Notes under the pieces: generated by a model | Databases searched by the model: none | The model's input: only the letters and a program-made list of their open reading frames with translations | What the model was told of the DNA's origin: nothing | Shown: in pieces, positions 1-10,062 of the stretch | Numbering within the stretch: position 1 is the stretch's first letter | Layout: each line of letters starts with the position of its first letter | From: Stenotrophomonas sp. Ste86 | GTDB lineage: Bacteria > Pseudomonadota > Gammaproteobacteria > Xanthomonadales > Xanthomonadaceae | Length of the DNA: 64,000 bases | Direction: 5' to 3' | Assembly (NCBI RefSeq): GCF_024519465.1 | Contig: NZ_JALJRW010000017.1 | Coordinates: 1-64,000 of the forward strand | Translations under genes and position numbers: made by a program

Positions 1-305
1 ACCACAATCTAGCTGGCCGGCCGTGCGCCTTCTCCCCTCAGATGGGAGAAGAACCTTTTGTTTGAGGGCAAGGCTGCCTGCGCACCGGCTGCGGAGGCGC
101 GCTCGGGGGGATGCCAGGCTATGGCCGGCACTACCCCCAAGGGCATCGAATCGGCGATGTTTTCTTTGCCGGCTATCGAGCGCAGACAAGTGACGGCGAA
201 ATCTCCCGGATGAATCGGGAAGACATGCAGCCTCCGTAGAAGTGCGAAAGGCCAGCGGAGTATTGACCTGCCTTGTGGTGTACCTGTTTCCGGTGGTAGC
301 CACCC
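1..305. other. Gene-free window start with one short hairpin
   Basis: No convincing coding region is visible here. Positions 29-36 (CTTCTCCC) and 44-51 (GGGAGAAG) form a perfect 8-bp stem with a 7-nt loop, followed by a weakly T-rich stretch (AACCTTTTGTTT). It could be a terminator for a gene to the left of the window or a short palindromic intergenic repeat. Positions 60-305 show nothing recognisable and include the 3' flank of the minus-strand gene that ends at 306. Confidence 0.4.
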
Positions 306-1115
306 TCAGCGCGCATCACCTTCAGCGGCGCCAAGCAATGTGCAGCTGGCCGCACAATCGCTGCCCCGCAGCGGTGCCAGCAGCGGGTCGCGCGCGGTGT
401 GGTCGATATGCCCGTCGCTGTCCGGTTGCGCCAACTTCTGGCGCACGGCCTCGAGGGTGGCCGCCTTGGTTGCGGGCGGCATCGCCGCCGCTGCCTCCAC
501 GAGTACCGGCAGACCATCGCTTGCGGTACGTGCGCGGGAGTTCGGGTTGAGGTCGGTCAGGGTGGCGCCCAGGATGATGCCGGCGATGCTGCCGGGCAGG
601 GTGGCGGCCACCTCTCGCATCGCCGTAACTTCCGTGGTGGTGGGCTGCTTGCCCGGCCGCGCCAGAATCGCGCGGCCTTGTATGTCCAACTGCCTCGCCG
701 AGCAGGCCGTGGTCATGATCGCGGTGCGGTCGACCGCCACCGACATGCGGGCCAACATGCCCTCGGCGTCGCCGGTGGCCTGCGCCAATCGGACCAATTG
801 CACGCCTGCGTGCGCGCTGTTGGCGCAGAGCCTGCGCAGATCGTCCAGTGCGGCGATCCCAGCCGATCCGTCCGGAAGCAGGGCGGGGTCGGCGATCGCC
901 ATCACCACGATCATGCCCTTCACCAGCGTCTCGCGGTCCGGCACGTTGGATGGCGAGGCGGCGTCGGCCATCATTCGCAGCGCATCCAGGCGGCGCTGCT
1001 GAAGCTGCAACGGGGTTTCGTCGGTCGGGGCATCGGCTGCGCAGGCCAGCGACGAAGCGGTCAACAGGGCGGCGGCCAGGCACAGGCGGCGTACCAGCGG
1101 GCAGACAACATCCAT
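306..1115 (-). CDS. Secreted protein of unknown function
   Basis: 269 residues. The N-terminus (MDVVCPLVRRLCLAAALLTA, cleavage near SSLACA) looks like a Sec signal peptide, so the mature protein should be periplasmic or secreted. The rest is Ala-rich and probably mostly helical, with scattered cysteines that could form disulfides. I do not recognise a domain. It runs the same way as the diguanylate cyclase that ends 93 bp upstream but need not share its transcript. The coding call rests on the signal peptide and frame-consistent codon use; the function is unknown. Confidence 0.65.
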   Translation of the reverse strand: MDVVCPLVRRLCLAAALLTASSLACAADAPTDETPLQLQQRRLDALRMMADAASPSNVPDRETLVKGMIVVMAIADPALLPDGSAGIAALDDLRRLCANSAHAGVQLVRLAQATGDAEGMLARMSVAVDRTAIMTTACSARQLDIQGRAILARPGKQPTTTEVTAMREVAATLPGSIAGIILGATLTDLNPNSRARTASDGLPVLVEAAAAMPPATKAATLEAVRQKLAQPDSDGHIDHTARDPLLAPLRGSDCAASCTLLGAAEGDAR

Positions 1116-1207
1116 GTTGCGTCCTTCGAGGTAGGGGCCGGCTGGCCCAGATGGGCTGAGTGTAGCGGGGGTCCCGGGGCAGGCAACAGGGGCGGCGCGT
1201 CCAGCGG

Positions 1208-2530
1208 CTACGCCGTCACCGGATCCGCCATCCGCACCCGGTTGCGCCCCTCGGTCTTGGCCTGATAAAGCGCTTCATCGGCACGCGCCACCAGCTCCTC
1301 CAGAAGCGGCTGATCCGTTCCCGGAAGCGCCTCGCCGATGGCGGCGCCGACGCTGATCGAGACATTGATACGCGTGCCGCCCACCGTGATCGGCTCGGCG
1401 GCAATCGCACTGCGCAGGCGCTCGGCCGCGACAGGCACTTCGTTGATGGCCGGCGCCGACAGCAGCGCGATGAACTCCTCCCCGCCGAATCGGGCGAACA
1501 GGTCGCGGTCACGCAGCGCCTCGCGGCATCGCCTTGCCACGACCTTGAGCACTTCGTCACCGACCGGATGGCCGTGGGTGTCATTGATCTTCTTGAAGTG
1601 ATCAACATCCACCATGAGTACGGCCACCGCGTGGCCCTGGGCTTCGCGGGCGGCGATGATCTGCGCCGAGCACTCCTCGAAGTGACGTCGGTTGGGGACG
1701 CCGGTCAGTGGGTCGGAGGAGGCGAGGCGGCGCAGTTCGGCAGCCATCAGCAGGTCGGCGGTGACGTCGGTGAACAGCCAGATGCGCCCGTGCTCGCCGT
1801 TGCCGCGGACCGGGTGGGTGTCCACCTCGAACGTTCTTTCCCCGAGCGTCCAGTGCAGCGTTGCGGCGAAGTTGACGTTGCCGACCTGCGCGGCATAGGC
1901 CTGCTCCAGCGCGGCATGGTTGTCGCACCGTTGCCGCAGGGCACGCATGGGGCCGGCGATATCCGCAGCGCGCAGGCGTCCCGGCGCACAGCCAAGCAGT
2001 TCCGCCGCGCGTTCGTTGACTGCCGCACCCATGCCGTCGCCGTCGATCAGCACGATGCCGGCCGGCACGCTCTCGAACAGGTCGAGGAACTGGTTGCGCA
2101 CGATCGCCTCGCGCGCGGTCTCCCGTCTCGCGGCCAGCAGCCGTGCCACGCTTGCTGCCAGCAAGGGTATCTGCAGCGTCATCAGTGCAGGTACCGGCGC
2201 GTGACGCCATAAGAGCAGCAGACCGCTGAGCGGCGCCGCCTGCGACGGAGCAGGGACGTAGAGCAGCGCGCCCGGCGTGCCACCTAGCGCCTGGACGATC
2301 GCGGACGGCAGCCGGAACGCGGTGGCCGCCACCGGCTCGCCCTGCCAGACATGTTCGAAGATGCCGCTACGGGCCAGGGTGAAGCCGGAGAACGTCATCG
2401 AGGGCGAAGAGGCGGCCCACGTGGCACGGCCGTCCGACACGATGTCGACGGCCATGACCATATCCGCGCCGGCGGCGACCTGGGCGAAGTGGCACAGCGC
2501 GGCCAGTGCTTCGCTGTCGGAGGGGGTCAA
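1208..2530 (-). CDS. PAS-GGDEF diguanylate cyclase, partner of the upstream RsbQ-like hydrolase
   Basis: Makes c-di-GMP from two GTP. About 440 residues: an N-terminal GAF-like sensory region (1-150), a PAS domain (about 155-265, beginning near LFESVPAGIVLIDG) and a C-terminal GGDEF domain (about 280-440). The active site reads GGEEF, and an RDRD motif five residues upstream is an intact inhibitory I-site. I prefer the TTG start at 2530: it overlaps the TGA stop of the hydrolase gene and has GGAG seven bases upstream; an in-frame TTG at 2545 is the alternative. There is no transmembrane segment, so it is cytoplasmic. The coupling suggests that the hydrolase product, or its bound form, is sensed by the PAS domain (inference). 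Confidence 0.9.
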   Translation of the reverse strand: MTPSDSEALAALCHFAQVAAGADMVMAVDIVSDGRATWAASSPSMTFSGFTLARSGIFEHVWQGEPVAATAFRLPSAIVQALGGTPGALLYVPAPSQAAPLSGLLLLWRHAPVPALMTLQIPLLAASVARLLAARRETAREAIVRNQFLDLFESVPAGIVLIDGDGMGAAVNERAAELLGCAPGRLRAADIAGPMRALRQRCDNHAALEQAYAAQVGNVNFAATLHWTLGERTFEVDTHPVRGNGEHGRIWLFTDVTADLLMAAELRRLASSDPLTGVPNRRHFEECSAQIIAAREAQGHAVAVLMVDVDHFKKINDTHGHPVGDEVLKVVARRCREALRDRDLFARFGGEEFIALLSAPAINEVPVAAERLRSAIAAEPITVGGTRINVSISVGAAIGEALPGTDQPLLEELVARADEALYQAKTEGRNRVRMADPVTA

Positions 2531-3327
2531 TGCGCCGCTCCGCAAAGACGCTGCTCAAGGATGTCGATGACCGCATAGGTGGCGGTCATGTGCGGCAGGT
2601 GGCCGGCGGCATCGATCACGTCGAGCGTCGCGCCATCGATCGCGTTGGCCAGCCACTGGCCGACCTGCACGGGAACGGCGACGTCCACGGCGGTCTGGAT
2701 CACATGGACAGGCGAGGTCAGCTGAGCGGCCGAGCGCCGAAGGTCGGAGGTGAAGATCGTGCGCGAGGTGTTGAGGGCGATGTCCGGGCGCATCTGGAAC
2801 AGGGTGTTGGAGAAATCTGCGATCACCGCGCTGTCGTCCACGCCAACGACCATCGGCGCGAATCCGGCCACCCAGGCCTGGTAGTTGGCACTCATGCTCT
2901 GGAACAGGCCCTCCAGGTCCTCCGGCTTGAATCCGCCGATGTATTCGACATCGTCGAGATAACGCGGGGAGGCGCCGATGAGCACAAGCCGTTCGAACAG
3001 GTCCGGCCTGGCAATGGCGGCGAGCGTGCCGATCATGCCGCTCATCGAGTGGCCGACATACGTGCAGTGTTCGACGTCGCACTCATCAAGCAGGTCGAGC
3101 AGGTCGTCGGCGTAGCCGAACAACGCACCGTGCCGGTCGAAATCGTAGGTGTCGGCGCCCTTGGGGCCGCAGCCGGCGAGGTCGAAGGAGATCACGTCGA
3201 AGCGCGCCTCGAACCACGGTCGCAATGTCGTCCACGCCGTCTGGTCGGTGCCGAAGCCGTGGGAAAGCACCGCAATCGGTTTCCCCTGGCCGCTGCGCCG
3301 GCCGTTGAACCTCTCAAAACTGCCCAC
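2527..3327 (-). CDS. RsbQ-family alpha/beta hydrolase
   Basis: 266 residues, cytoplasmic, no signal peptide. The Ser-His-Asp triad is visible: nucleophile in GHSMSG, aspartate in QTAVDVAVP, histidine in AAGHLPHMT, with the oxyanion region LSHGFGTDQTAW. These blocks match Bacillus RsbQ and the related plant receptors D14/KAI2, which bind or cleave small lipophilic molecules. In Bacillus, RsbQ acts with the PAS-containing phosphatase RsbP. Here the next gene, overlapping at the stop codon, is a PAS-GGDEF cyclase, so the same input module probably drives c-di-GMP signalling. The ligand is unknown. Confidence 0.88.
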   Translation of the reverse strand: MGSFERFNGRRSGQGKPIAVLSHGFGTDQTAWTTLRPWFEARFDVISFDLAGCGPKGADTYDFDRHGALFGYADDLLDLLDECDVEHCTYVGHSMSGMIGTLAAIARPDLFERLVLIGASPRYLDDVEYIGGFKPEDLEGLFQSMSANYQAWVAGFAPMVVGVDDSAVIADFSNTLFQMRPDIALNTSRTIFTSDLRRSAAQLTSPVHVIQTAVDVAVPVQVGQWLANAIDGATLDVIDAAGHLPHMTATYAVIDILEQRLCGAAH

Positions 3328-3474
3328 GTACTTCTGCCCATGGCGCTGCTGAAGTGGCGAATACTAGGGCACGTTGGCGGGCGGGTCTATCGCGGGGGCG
3401 CTGGGGTTCATGCGCGGCCCGAGCGCATGACCGCCGCCTGGGCATGCGTGCTGCCTTGCCCCCGACAGTGCCTG

Positions 3475-3810
3475 TTAGCCCTGCCCGAACCGGACGCCTC
3501 GGCAGTATCCGCCGAACAGAAGCTGCCTCAGATAGCCGCCGACTGCACCGGCCAGGAGGCCTGCCAGTACACGCCGTGCAAGCGTGATACCCCGCCGCAC
3601 CAGAGCTGCCAGCCAGGGAAGCGCCGCCAGCGCCTGGGCCCCGACCAGCAAGGCCAGCACATCCAGACCAACAGCATCGACGACCGGCAGCAGGGGTAAC
3701 AGCAACGGATTACACGACACCAGCAGGACGATCGCCGTGGTGATGGCAAACAGGACACGCCGGCCCGCAGGGGTGGCACACCAACGCAGTAGTCGAGAAA
3801 TCAGGCGCAA
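3475..3810 (-). CDS. Small inner-membrane protein of unknown function
   Basis: About 111 residues with a basic N-terminus and two to three hydrophobic segments (around RVLFAITTAIVLLVSC, VVDAVGLDVLALLVGAQALA and RVLAGLLAGAVGGYL). No domain recognised. The TTG start at 3810 is preferred because GGAG lies eight bases upstream; an in-frame ATG at 3837 has no clear ribosome binding site. The gene stands between the RsbQ-like gene and ldhA and points away from ldhA. Confidence 0.6.
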   Translation of the reverse strand: MRLISRLLRWCATPAGRRVLFAITTAIVLLVSCNPLLLPLLPVVDAVGLDVLALLVGAQALAALPWLAALVRRGITLARRVLAGLLAGAVGGYLRQLLFGGYCRGVRFGQG

Positions 3811-3959
3811 GGCATGTGCTCCAGTCGTTGGCCGCATTCTAGCGGCGTGCTGATGGCGGGAGGTTTGCATGGCTGCCGGATGCGCGCGATCCTGTCACGC
3901 GTTACCGCGTAAGGTGCCTGGAAGGCCGCGCCGCGCGCTTCTCCCGCAGAGGATGCTTC

Positions 3960-4964
3960 ATGAAGATCGCCGTATTCAGCGCCCGTCCCTACGACCGCCG
4001 CTTCCTGGACGAGGCCAATCAACATGCCGATGCCGCGCAATCGTTTGAATTCCTCTATTTCGACGCCTCCCTGGACATCCACACGGCCGCGCTGGCGCAG
4101 GACTGCGAGGCCGTCTGTGTCTTCGTCAACGACCGCCTGGACGCGGCGGTGCTGGATGCGCTGCACGTGCTGGGCGTGCGCGCGATCCTGCTGCGCTGCG
4201 CCGGCTTCAACAATGTCGACCTCGCCACGGCAGCCGAACTGGGCTTCTTCGTAGCGCGCGTCCCGGCCTATTCGCCCGAGGCGGTTGCCGAACATGCGCT
4301 GGCGCTGGTGATGACGCTCAACCGTCAGACCCACCGCGCCTACAACCGGGTCCGCGAAGGCAACTTCATGCTCGATGGTCTTCTGGGCCGCACGCTGTAC
4401 GGCAAGACCGTGGGCATCGTTGGCACCGGCAAGATCGGCCTGGCCACCGCGCGCATCTTCAAGGGCATGGGGTGCACGGTGCTGGGCCACGATCCGTATC
4501 CGTCGACCGCCTTCGCATCCATCGGCACGTTCGTGCCGATCGATGAACTGCTGGCTCGCGCGGACATCGTCTCGCTGCATTGCCCGCTTACCCCGGAAAC
4601 CCATCACCTCATCAATGATGCGTCGCTGGCCGGGATGAAGGCCGGTGCGATGCTGGTGAACACCTCGCGTGGCGGCCTGGTGGATACCCAGGCAGTGATA
4701 CGTGCGCTGAAATCGCGCCACCTTGGCCACCTCGCCATCGACGTGTACGAACAGGAGAGCGTGCTGTTCTTCCAGGACCGGTCGGGCGAGATCATCGACG
4801 ATGACACGTTCCAGCGGCTGATGACGTTCCCGAACGTGCTGGTCACCGGGCACCAGGGATTCTTCACGATGGAGGCGTTGCAGGAGATTTCCGGGATCAC
4901 GCTGCGCAACTTGGGGGATTTCGCTTCGGGAAACACCTGTCCCAACCTCGTTACCGCCGCCTGA
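3960..4964 (+). CDS. ldhA: D-lactate dehydrogenase (2-hydroxyacid dehydrogenase family)
   Basis: NAD-dependent interconversion of pyruvate and D-lactate in the cytoplasm. 334 residues, the usual size. The Rossmann motif is VGIVGTGKIG near residue 150. The catalytic Arg lies in NTSRGG, the Glu in DVYEQES and the acid/base His in TGHQGF. The start MKIAVFSARPYD matches the LdhA type. A lactate permease gene begins 48 bp downstream on the same strand, so both are probably co-transcribed for lactate use or release. Other D-2-hydroxyacids could be substrates. Confidence 0.93.
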   Translation: MKIAVFSARPYDRRFLDEANQHADAAQSFEFLYFDASLDIHTAALAQDCEAVCVFVNDRLDAAVLDALHVLGVRAILLRCAGFNNVDLATAAELGFFVARVPAYSPEAVAEHALALVMTLNRQTHRAYNRVREGNFMLDGLLGRTLYGKTVGIVGTGKIGLATARIFKGMGCTVLGHDPYPSTAFASIGTFVPIDELLARADIVSLHCPLTPETHHLINDASLAGMKAGAMLVNTSRGGLVDTQAVIRALKSRHLGHLAIDVYEQESVLFFQDRSGEIIDDDTFQRLMTFPNVLVTGHQGFFTMEALQEISGITLRNLGDFASGNTCPNLVTAA

Positions 4965-5012
4965 CCCCGTTCGCCGCCGTTCCCCCGTCAACCCACCCAG
5001 CAGGGACTGACC

Positions 5013-6635
5013 ATGTGGCCCCAGAACTACGACCCGCTCGGTAACGCGAATCTCTCGGCGCTGCTGGCTGCGCTGCCGGTGCTGGTATTCCTGCTGGCGT
5101 TGACCGTGCTGCGGCTGAAGGGACTCACCGCCGCGTTGCTGGCGGTGCTGGTGTCGGCCGTGGTATCGGCCTGGGTATTCGGCATGCCGCTGGGCAGCAT
5201 CGGCGGCGCGGCGCTGCTGGGCATCGCCAACGGCCTGTTCCCGATCAGCTTCATCGTGCTGATGGCGGTGTGGTTGTACAAGCTGGCCATCCGCAGCGGC
5301 AAGTTCGAGGTGATCCGCGGCAGCATCGCCACCATCTCCGACGACCAGCGCATCCAGGTGCTGCTGATCGCGTTCTGCTTCGGCGGCTTCCTGGAAGGCG
5401 CGGCGGGTTTCGGTGTGCCCATCGCGATCTGCGCCGCGCTACTGGTGGAACTCGGCTTCCGCCCGCTCAAGGCAGCCATGCTCTGTCTGGTGGCCAACGG
5501 CGCGGCAGGGGCCTACGGCGCCATTGGCATCCCGGTGCTGGTGGGTGCGCAGCAGGGCGGGGTGGCGCTGGGCGACATGTCGCTCATGCTGATCCCGCTG
5601 GTACAGGTCTGCGCGCTGCTGCTACCGGCGCTGCTGGTGATGATGCTGGACGGCTGGCGTGGTGTGCGCGAAACCTGGCCGGTGCTGTTGGTGGTCGGCG
5701 TGGTCTTCAGCGGCACGCAGACGCTGGTGCTGCATTTGTTGGGGCCCGAGCTGGTGGACATCATCGGGCCGCTCGCGGCAATGGGCAGCCTGGCCGCGTT
5801 CATGCAGGTCTGGCGCCCGAAACGGATCTACCGCGAAGCCAACGCGCCGCCGGTCTCCAGCCAGCGCTGGTCGCTCCGGGAGGTACTGCTGGCGTGGTCG
5901 CCTTTCTACATCCTCACCGCCACGATCCTGGTCTGGAGTCTGCCCGCGTTCAAGGCGCTGTTCGCGGCGGATGGCGTGCTCGGCACAACGGTGCTGCACC
6001 TGCCCATCGGCCTGCTCGACCAGCGCGTGCAGGAGCTGCCGCCACTGGTCGCCAGTGCACGCGCACTGCCGGCAGTCTGGACTGTGGGGTGGCTCAACGC
6101 CTCCGGTACGGCGATCCTGATCGCGGCGCTGCTTACCGTCTTGCTGTCGCCCAAGCTGAGCGTGCGTTCGGCCAGCGAGGAGCTGGCGCAGTCCGGCCGA
6201 GAGATGTGGAAGCCGCTTGCGACGGTGGCACTGGTGATGGCCGTGGCCTACATCACCAACTATTCCGGCGCCTCGTCCACGATCGGTTTGGCACTGGCCC
6301 AGGCCGGCGGCTTGTTCCCGGTGGTGGCGCCGGTGATCGGCTGGCTGGGAGTCTTCATCACCGGATCGGTGGTCAACAGCAACACCTTGTTTGCCCATCT
6401 GCAGGCGGTGACGGCCACGCGGATCGGCGTCTCCCCCGCGCTGCTGGTAGCGGCCAATACCGCCGGCGGGGTGATGGCCAAGCTGGTGTCGCCGCAATCG
6501 ATCGCCATTGCCGCCGCTGCGGTGAAACTGGTCGGCCAGGAGTCGGCGATCATGCGCACGACGTTGGCGATCAGTTTGGCCCTGCTGGGCTATGTGTGCG
6601 CGTGCACGGTGGTGTTGTCGGTGCTGCTGCACTGA
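5013..6635 (+). CDS. lldP: L-lactate permease (LctP/LldP family)
   Basis: 540 residues, with many hydrophobic segments along its length (about a dozen helices). It matches the lactate permease family, which imports lactate, and often glycolate, with protons across the inner membrane. Family-like blocks include FCFGGFLEGAAGFGVPIA and NYSGASSTIGLALAQAGG, and the C-terminal half carries TGSVVNSNTLFAHLQ. The length is normal and no frame break is seen. It follows ldhA closely, so uptake or release of lactate is coupled to its oxidation. The name lctP is also used. Confidence 0.93.
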   Translation: MWPQNYDPLGNANLSALLAALPVLVFLLALTVLRLKGLTAALLAVLVSAVVSAWVFGMPLGSIGGAALLGIANGLFPISFIVLMAVWLYKLAIRSGKFEVIRGSIATISDDQRIQVLLIAFCFGGFLEGAAGFGVPIAICAALLVELGFRPLKAAMLCLVANGAAGAYGAIGIPVLVGAQQGGVALGDMSLMLIPLVQVCALLLPALLVMMLDGWRGVRETWPVLLVVGVVFSGTQTLVLHLLGPELVDIIGPLAAMGSLAAFMQVWRPKRIYREANAPPVSSQRWSLREVLLAWSPFYILTATILVWSLPAFKALFAADGVLGTTVLHLPIGLLDQRVQELPPLVASARALPAVWTVGWLNASGTAILIAALLTVLLSPKLSVRSASEELAQSGREMWKPLATVALVMAVAYITNYSGASSTIGLALAQAGGLFPVVAPVIGWLGVFITGSVVNSNTLFAHLQAVTATRIGVSPALLVAANTAGGVMAKLVSPQSIAIAAAAVKLVGQESAIMRTTLAISLALLGYVCACTVVLSVLLH

Positions 6636-6754
6636 TCGAATGCGCATGGCCGACCTTGGCTTCCCAAGACTGCGCCCCGACCGGGCCCCTCCTTGAACCA
6701 TTCATGTCTATACAAGACCGGCCAACTGTGCCGATTCCGGCCTTCCGCGCGCAG

Positions 6755-6771
6755 TGCGACAACGTGTCGCA
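6755..6771. promoter_or_regulatory. Inverted repeat upstream of cyoA, candidate operator
   Basis: TGCGACA-ACG-TGTCGCA is a perfect 7-bp inverted repeat about 185 bp before the cyoA start. It lies in a 320-bp gap (6636-6955) that otherwise holds only weak promoter-like sequence, such as TAAAAT at 6837, and no gene. The core GCGAC-N5-GTCGC resembles sites of RegA/PrrA/RoxR-type redox regulators, which control terminal oxidases in other proteobacteria. That assignment is inference. Confidence 0.4.
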
Positions 6772-6955
6772 GCCTTTTCCGGCCCTTTCCTGCGTCCAAT
6801 CATTGTCAATGCCTTCTTAAATGATGCATGACGGCCTAAAATTGGAAGGCTGACATGATCGTCCCTCGTGCCTGTCCCCTTGGACCGGCACATCCGGCCT
6901 TTTGGCCGGGCGGGGCGCGCTTGACCTGGCATTCCCTACGCAATTGGATCGACCG

Positions 6956-8056
6956 ATGATTCCGTTGAACCCCCTTGGACGCTTCTTGCGTCCGGGCCTG
7001 CTGTTTGCACTGTCCGTGTTCCTCACGGGCTGCAACTCGGCCATCCTCAACCCCAAGGGCCAGATCGGCCACGATGAGAAGACGCTGCTGATCACGGCTA
7101 CCGTGCTGATGCTGCTGGTCGTCGTGCCGGTCATCATCATGACCCTGACCTTCGCGTGGAAGTACCGTGCGACCAACACCAAGGCCCGTTACGAGCCGAA
7201 GTGGTCGCACTCCACCGCGATCGAAGTGGTGGTGTGGTCGATTCCGTGCATGATCGTGCTGGTGCTGGCCGTGCTGACCTGGCGCTCCTCGCACGCGCTG
7301 GATCCGTACCGTCCGCTGGACTCGGACAAGAAGCCGGTGGTGATCGAAGCCATTTCGCTGGACTGGAAGTGGTTGTTCATCTATCCGGAAGAGAAGATCG
7401 CCACGGTCAACGAGATCACCTTCCCGGTCGATACCCCGCTGAACTTCAAGATCACGTCCGATTCGGTGATGAATGCATTCTTCATCCCGCACCTGGGCAG
7501 CATGATCTACTCGATGACGGCCATGGAGACCAAACTCCACCTGATCGCCAACGAGACCGGTGAGTTCCCGGGCATGTCCTCGCACTACAGCGGCGCGGGC
7601 TTCAGCAAGATGCACTTCACTGCCCATTCGGTCAGCGAGGAGCAGTACCAGCAGTGGCTGGCCAAGGTCCGCGGCGACGCGGCAACCCTGGACAAGACCG
7701 CCTTCAACGCGCTGGTGGCCGAAAAGAACCACGACTGGCATCCGGTGACCTACTACGGCACCACCGAAGCCGGCCTGTTCGACTGGGTCATCGCCCGCCA
7801 CATGGGTGACAACCAGCACTACGGCATGAAGCACGACCACAAGGCGATGGGCCATGACGGTGCCGCGGGCGAAAGCCACACCGGCCACGACACGCCGATG
7901 ACCGCCGAAGGCCGCGATGCTGCCGGCCACGCGGCCGACGTGCATGCCGACGACACGCACGCGCATGCCGCAGGCGCCGTCGATGAGCACGCCGACCACA
8001 CTGCAGACGAGCACGCCGCCGCCGGTCACGCCGGTCACGCTGGCTCGGGAGAATGA
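6956..8056 (+). CDS. cyoA: Cytochrome bo3 ubiquinol oxidase subunit II
   Basis: Subunit of the proton-pumping quinol oxidase. About 366 residues: a lipoprotein signal with lipobox LTGC (Cys26), two transmembrane helices, then a periplasmic cupredoxin domain ([29 protein letters not shown]). The paired cysteines of a CuA centre are absent, as expected for a quinol oxidase. I chose the ATG at 6956 because the signal sequence starts there. Unusual: the last 80 or so residues form a hydrophilic tail with 16 histidines plus many Asp, Glu and Ala. The stop overlaps the cyoB start (ATGA). Confidence 0.96.
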   Translation: MIPLNPLGRFLRPGLLFALSVFLTGCNSAILNPKGQIGHDEKTLLITATVLMLLVVVPVIIMTLTFAWKYRATNTKARYEPKWSHSTAIEVVVWSIPCMIVLVLAVLTWRSSHALDPYRPLDSDKKPVVIEAISLDWKWLFIYPEEKIATVNEITFPVDTPLNFKITSDSVMNAFFIPHLGSMIYSMTAMETKLHLIANETGEFPGMSSHYSGAGFSKMHFTAHSVSEEQYQQWLAKVRGDAATLDKTAFNALVAEKNHDWHPVTYYGTTEAGLFDWVIARHMGDNQHYGMKHDHKAMGHDGAAGESHTGHDTPMTAEGRDAAGHAADVHADDTHAHAAGAVDEHADHTADEHAAAGHAGHAGSGE

Positions 8057-10062
8057 GCATGAATCCGCTGGGTAAATTGACATTTGCCGACATCCCGCAT
8101 GACCCGATCATCATCACCACGCTGATCGGCGCGGGCATCGGTGGCCTGCTGGTGCTGGCCCTGATCACCAAGTTCAAGCTGTGGGGCTATCTCTGGAAAG
8201 AGTGGTTCACCTCGGTCGACCACAAGAAGATCGGCGCGATGTACCTCATCGTCGCCTTCGTCATGCTGCTGCGCGGCTTTGCCGACGCGATCATGATGCG
8301 TGCCCAGCAGGCGCTCGCCGCCGGCGGGGCAGAGGGCTTCCTGCCTCCGCACCACTACGACCAGGTCTTCACCGCCCACGGCGTGATCATGATCTTCTTC
8401 GTGGCGATGCCGCTGATCACCGGCCTGATGAACGTGGTGGTGCCGTTGCAGATCGGCGCGCGCGACGTGGCCTTCCCGTTCGTCAACTCGCTCAGCTTCT
8501 GGCTGTTCGTGGCGGGCGCGGGCCTTGTGATGATCTCGCTGGGCGTGGGTGAATTCGCGCAGACCGGCTGGCTGGCCTTCCCGCCGTTGTCGGGCAAGGA
8601 ATACAGTCCAGGCGTCGGTGTGGATTACTACATCTGGGGCCTGCAGGTCGCTGGCCTGGGTACCACCCTGAGCGGTATCAACTTCTTCATTACCATCCTG
8701 AAGATGCGCACCCCCGGCATGAAGCTGATGCACATGCCGATCTTCACCTGGACCGCGCTGGTCACCAACGTGCTGATCATCGCCGCCTTCCCGGTGCTGA
8801 CCATCACGCTGGTGCTGCTGACCCTGGACCGTTACCTCGGCACGCATTTCTTCACCAATGACGGTGGCGGCAACGCCATGCTGTACATCAACCTGATCTG
8901 GATCTGGGGTCACCCGGAAGTCTATATCCTGGTGCTGCCGGCCTTCGGCGTGTTCTCCGAGGTCATCGCCACGTTCTCGCGCAAGGCGCTGTTCGGCTAC
9001 AAGGGCATGGTCTACGCCACCGCCTGCATCGGCGTGTTGTCGTTCATCGTGTGGCTGCACCACTTCTTCACCATGGGCTCGGGTGCCAACGTCAATGCCT
9101 TCTTCGGCATAACGACGATGATCATTTCGATCCCGACCGGCGTGAAGATCTTCAACTGGTTGTTCACGATGTTCCGCGGTCGCGTGCAGTTCACCACTCC
9201 GGTGCTGTGGACGATCGGCTTCATGGTCACCTTCACCATCGGCGGCATGACCGGCGTGATGCTGGCGATCCCGGCCATCGACTTCGTGCTGCATAACAGC
9301 CTGTTCCTGATCGCCCACTTCCATAACGTCATCATCGGCGGCGTGGTGTTCGGCATGTTCGCCGGCATCAGCTACTGGTGGCCGAAGATGTTCGGCTTCC
9401 GCCTCAACGAAACCTGGGGCAAGCGCGCGTTCTGGTGCTGGTTCATCGGCTTCTACGTGGCCTTCATGCCGCTGTACATCCTGGGCTTCATGGGCATGAC
9501 CCGCCGCATGCAGAGCTACCCGAACCTGGAATACCAGCCGCTGCTGGTGATCGCCATGTTCGGTGCCTTCATCATCGGCGCCGGCATCCTGTGCCAGGTG
9601 ATCCAGATCGCCGTGTCCATCCGCGACCGCAAGAAGACCGCCGACCTGACCGGCGACCCGTGGGATGCGCGCACGCTGGAGTGGGAAACCTCTTCGCCGC
9701 CGTCGTTCTACAACTTCGGCGCACTGCCCAAGGTCACCGAACTGGACGACTTCTGGGAGCGCAAGCAGCGTGGTGAGGCGTGGGAACGTCCGGCCAAGTA
9801 CAGCGACATCCACATGCCGCGCAACACCGGCACGGGCGTGGTGATCGGTGCCTTCAGCCTGGTGTTCGGCTTTGCGATGATCTGGCACATCTGGTGGCTG
9901 GCCATCGTCGGCCTGGTCGGCATGATCGGCACCTTCATCTGGCGCACCTTCGACAAGGACACGGATTACTACGTGCCGGCCGCCGAAGTGGAACGCATCG
10001 AAAATGAGCACCGTCGCCACCTGGTGGCGCAGGGCCTGGTGAAATCGGAGCTGAAGGCATGA
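8053..10062 (+). CDS. cyoB: Cytochrome bo3 ubiquinol oxidase subunit I
   Basis: Catalytic subunit with low-spin heme b, heme o3 and CuB; it reduces O2 to water and pumps protons. 669 residues and about 15 helices, typical for CyoB. The metal ligands are visible: His in [10 protein letters not shown], the CuB site in WGHPEVYIL (His and the cross-linked Tyr), HHFFT, and the heme ligands in [10 protein letters not shown]. The start overlaps the cyoA stop by 4 bp; a second ATG six bases on (8059) is possible. The stop overlaps the cyoC start, so expression is coupled. Confidence 0.97.
   Translation: MSMNPLGKLTFADIPHDPIIITTLIGAGIGGLLVLALITKFKLWGYLWKEWFTSVDHKKIGAMYLIVAFVMLLRGFADAIMMRAQQALAAGGAEGFLPPHHYDQVFTAHGVIMIFFVAMPLITGLMNVVVPLQIGARDVAFPFVNSLSFWLFVAGAGLVMISLGVGEFAQTGWLAFPPLSGKEYSPGVGVDYYIWGLQVAGLGTTLSGINFFITILKMRTPGMKLMHMPIFTWTALVTNVLIIAAFPVLTITLVLLTLDRYLGTHFFTNDGGGNAMLYINLIWIWGHPEVYILVLPAFGVFSEVIATFSRKALFGYKGMVYATACIGVLSFIVWLHHFFTMGSGANVNAFFGITTMIISIPTGVKIFNWLFTMFRGRVQFTTPVLWTIGFMVTFTIGGMTGVMLAIPAIDFVLHNSLFLIAHFHNVIIGGVVFGMFAGISYWWPKMFGFRLNETWGKRAFWCWFIGFYVAFMPLYILGFMGMTRRMQSYPNLEYQPLLVIAMFGAFIIGAGILCQVIQIAVSIRDRKKTADLTGDPWDARTLEWETSSPPSFYNFGALPKVTELDDFWERKQRGEAWERPAKYSDIHMPRNTGTGVVIGAFSLVFGFAMIWHIWWLAIVGLVGMIGTFIWRTFDKDTDYYVPAAEVERIENEHRRHLVAQGLVKSELKA

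Noticed and set aside
6801..6842. Sigma70 promoter for cyoABCD (TTGTCA near 6803, TAAAAT at 6837)
   Set aside because: The hexamers are not at a proper mutual distance and the -35 paired with TAAAAT is weak, so no promoter is called.
8035..10020. Long minus-strand open frame of 661 codons opposite cyoB
   Set aside because: Its sequence is His/Asp/Arg-rich and has no domain; it mirrors the GC bias of the third codon position of cyoB, a gene of certain identity.
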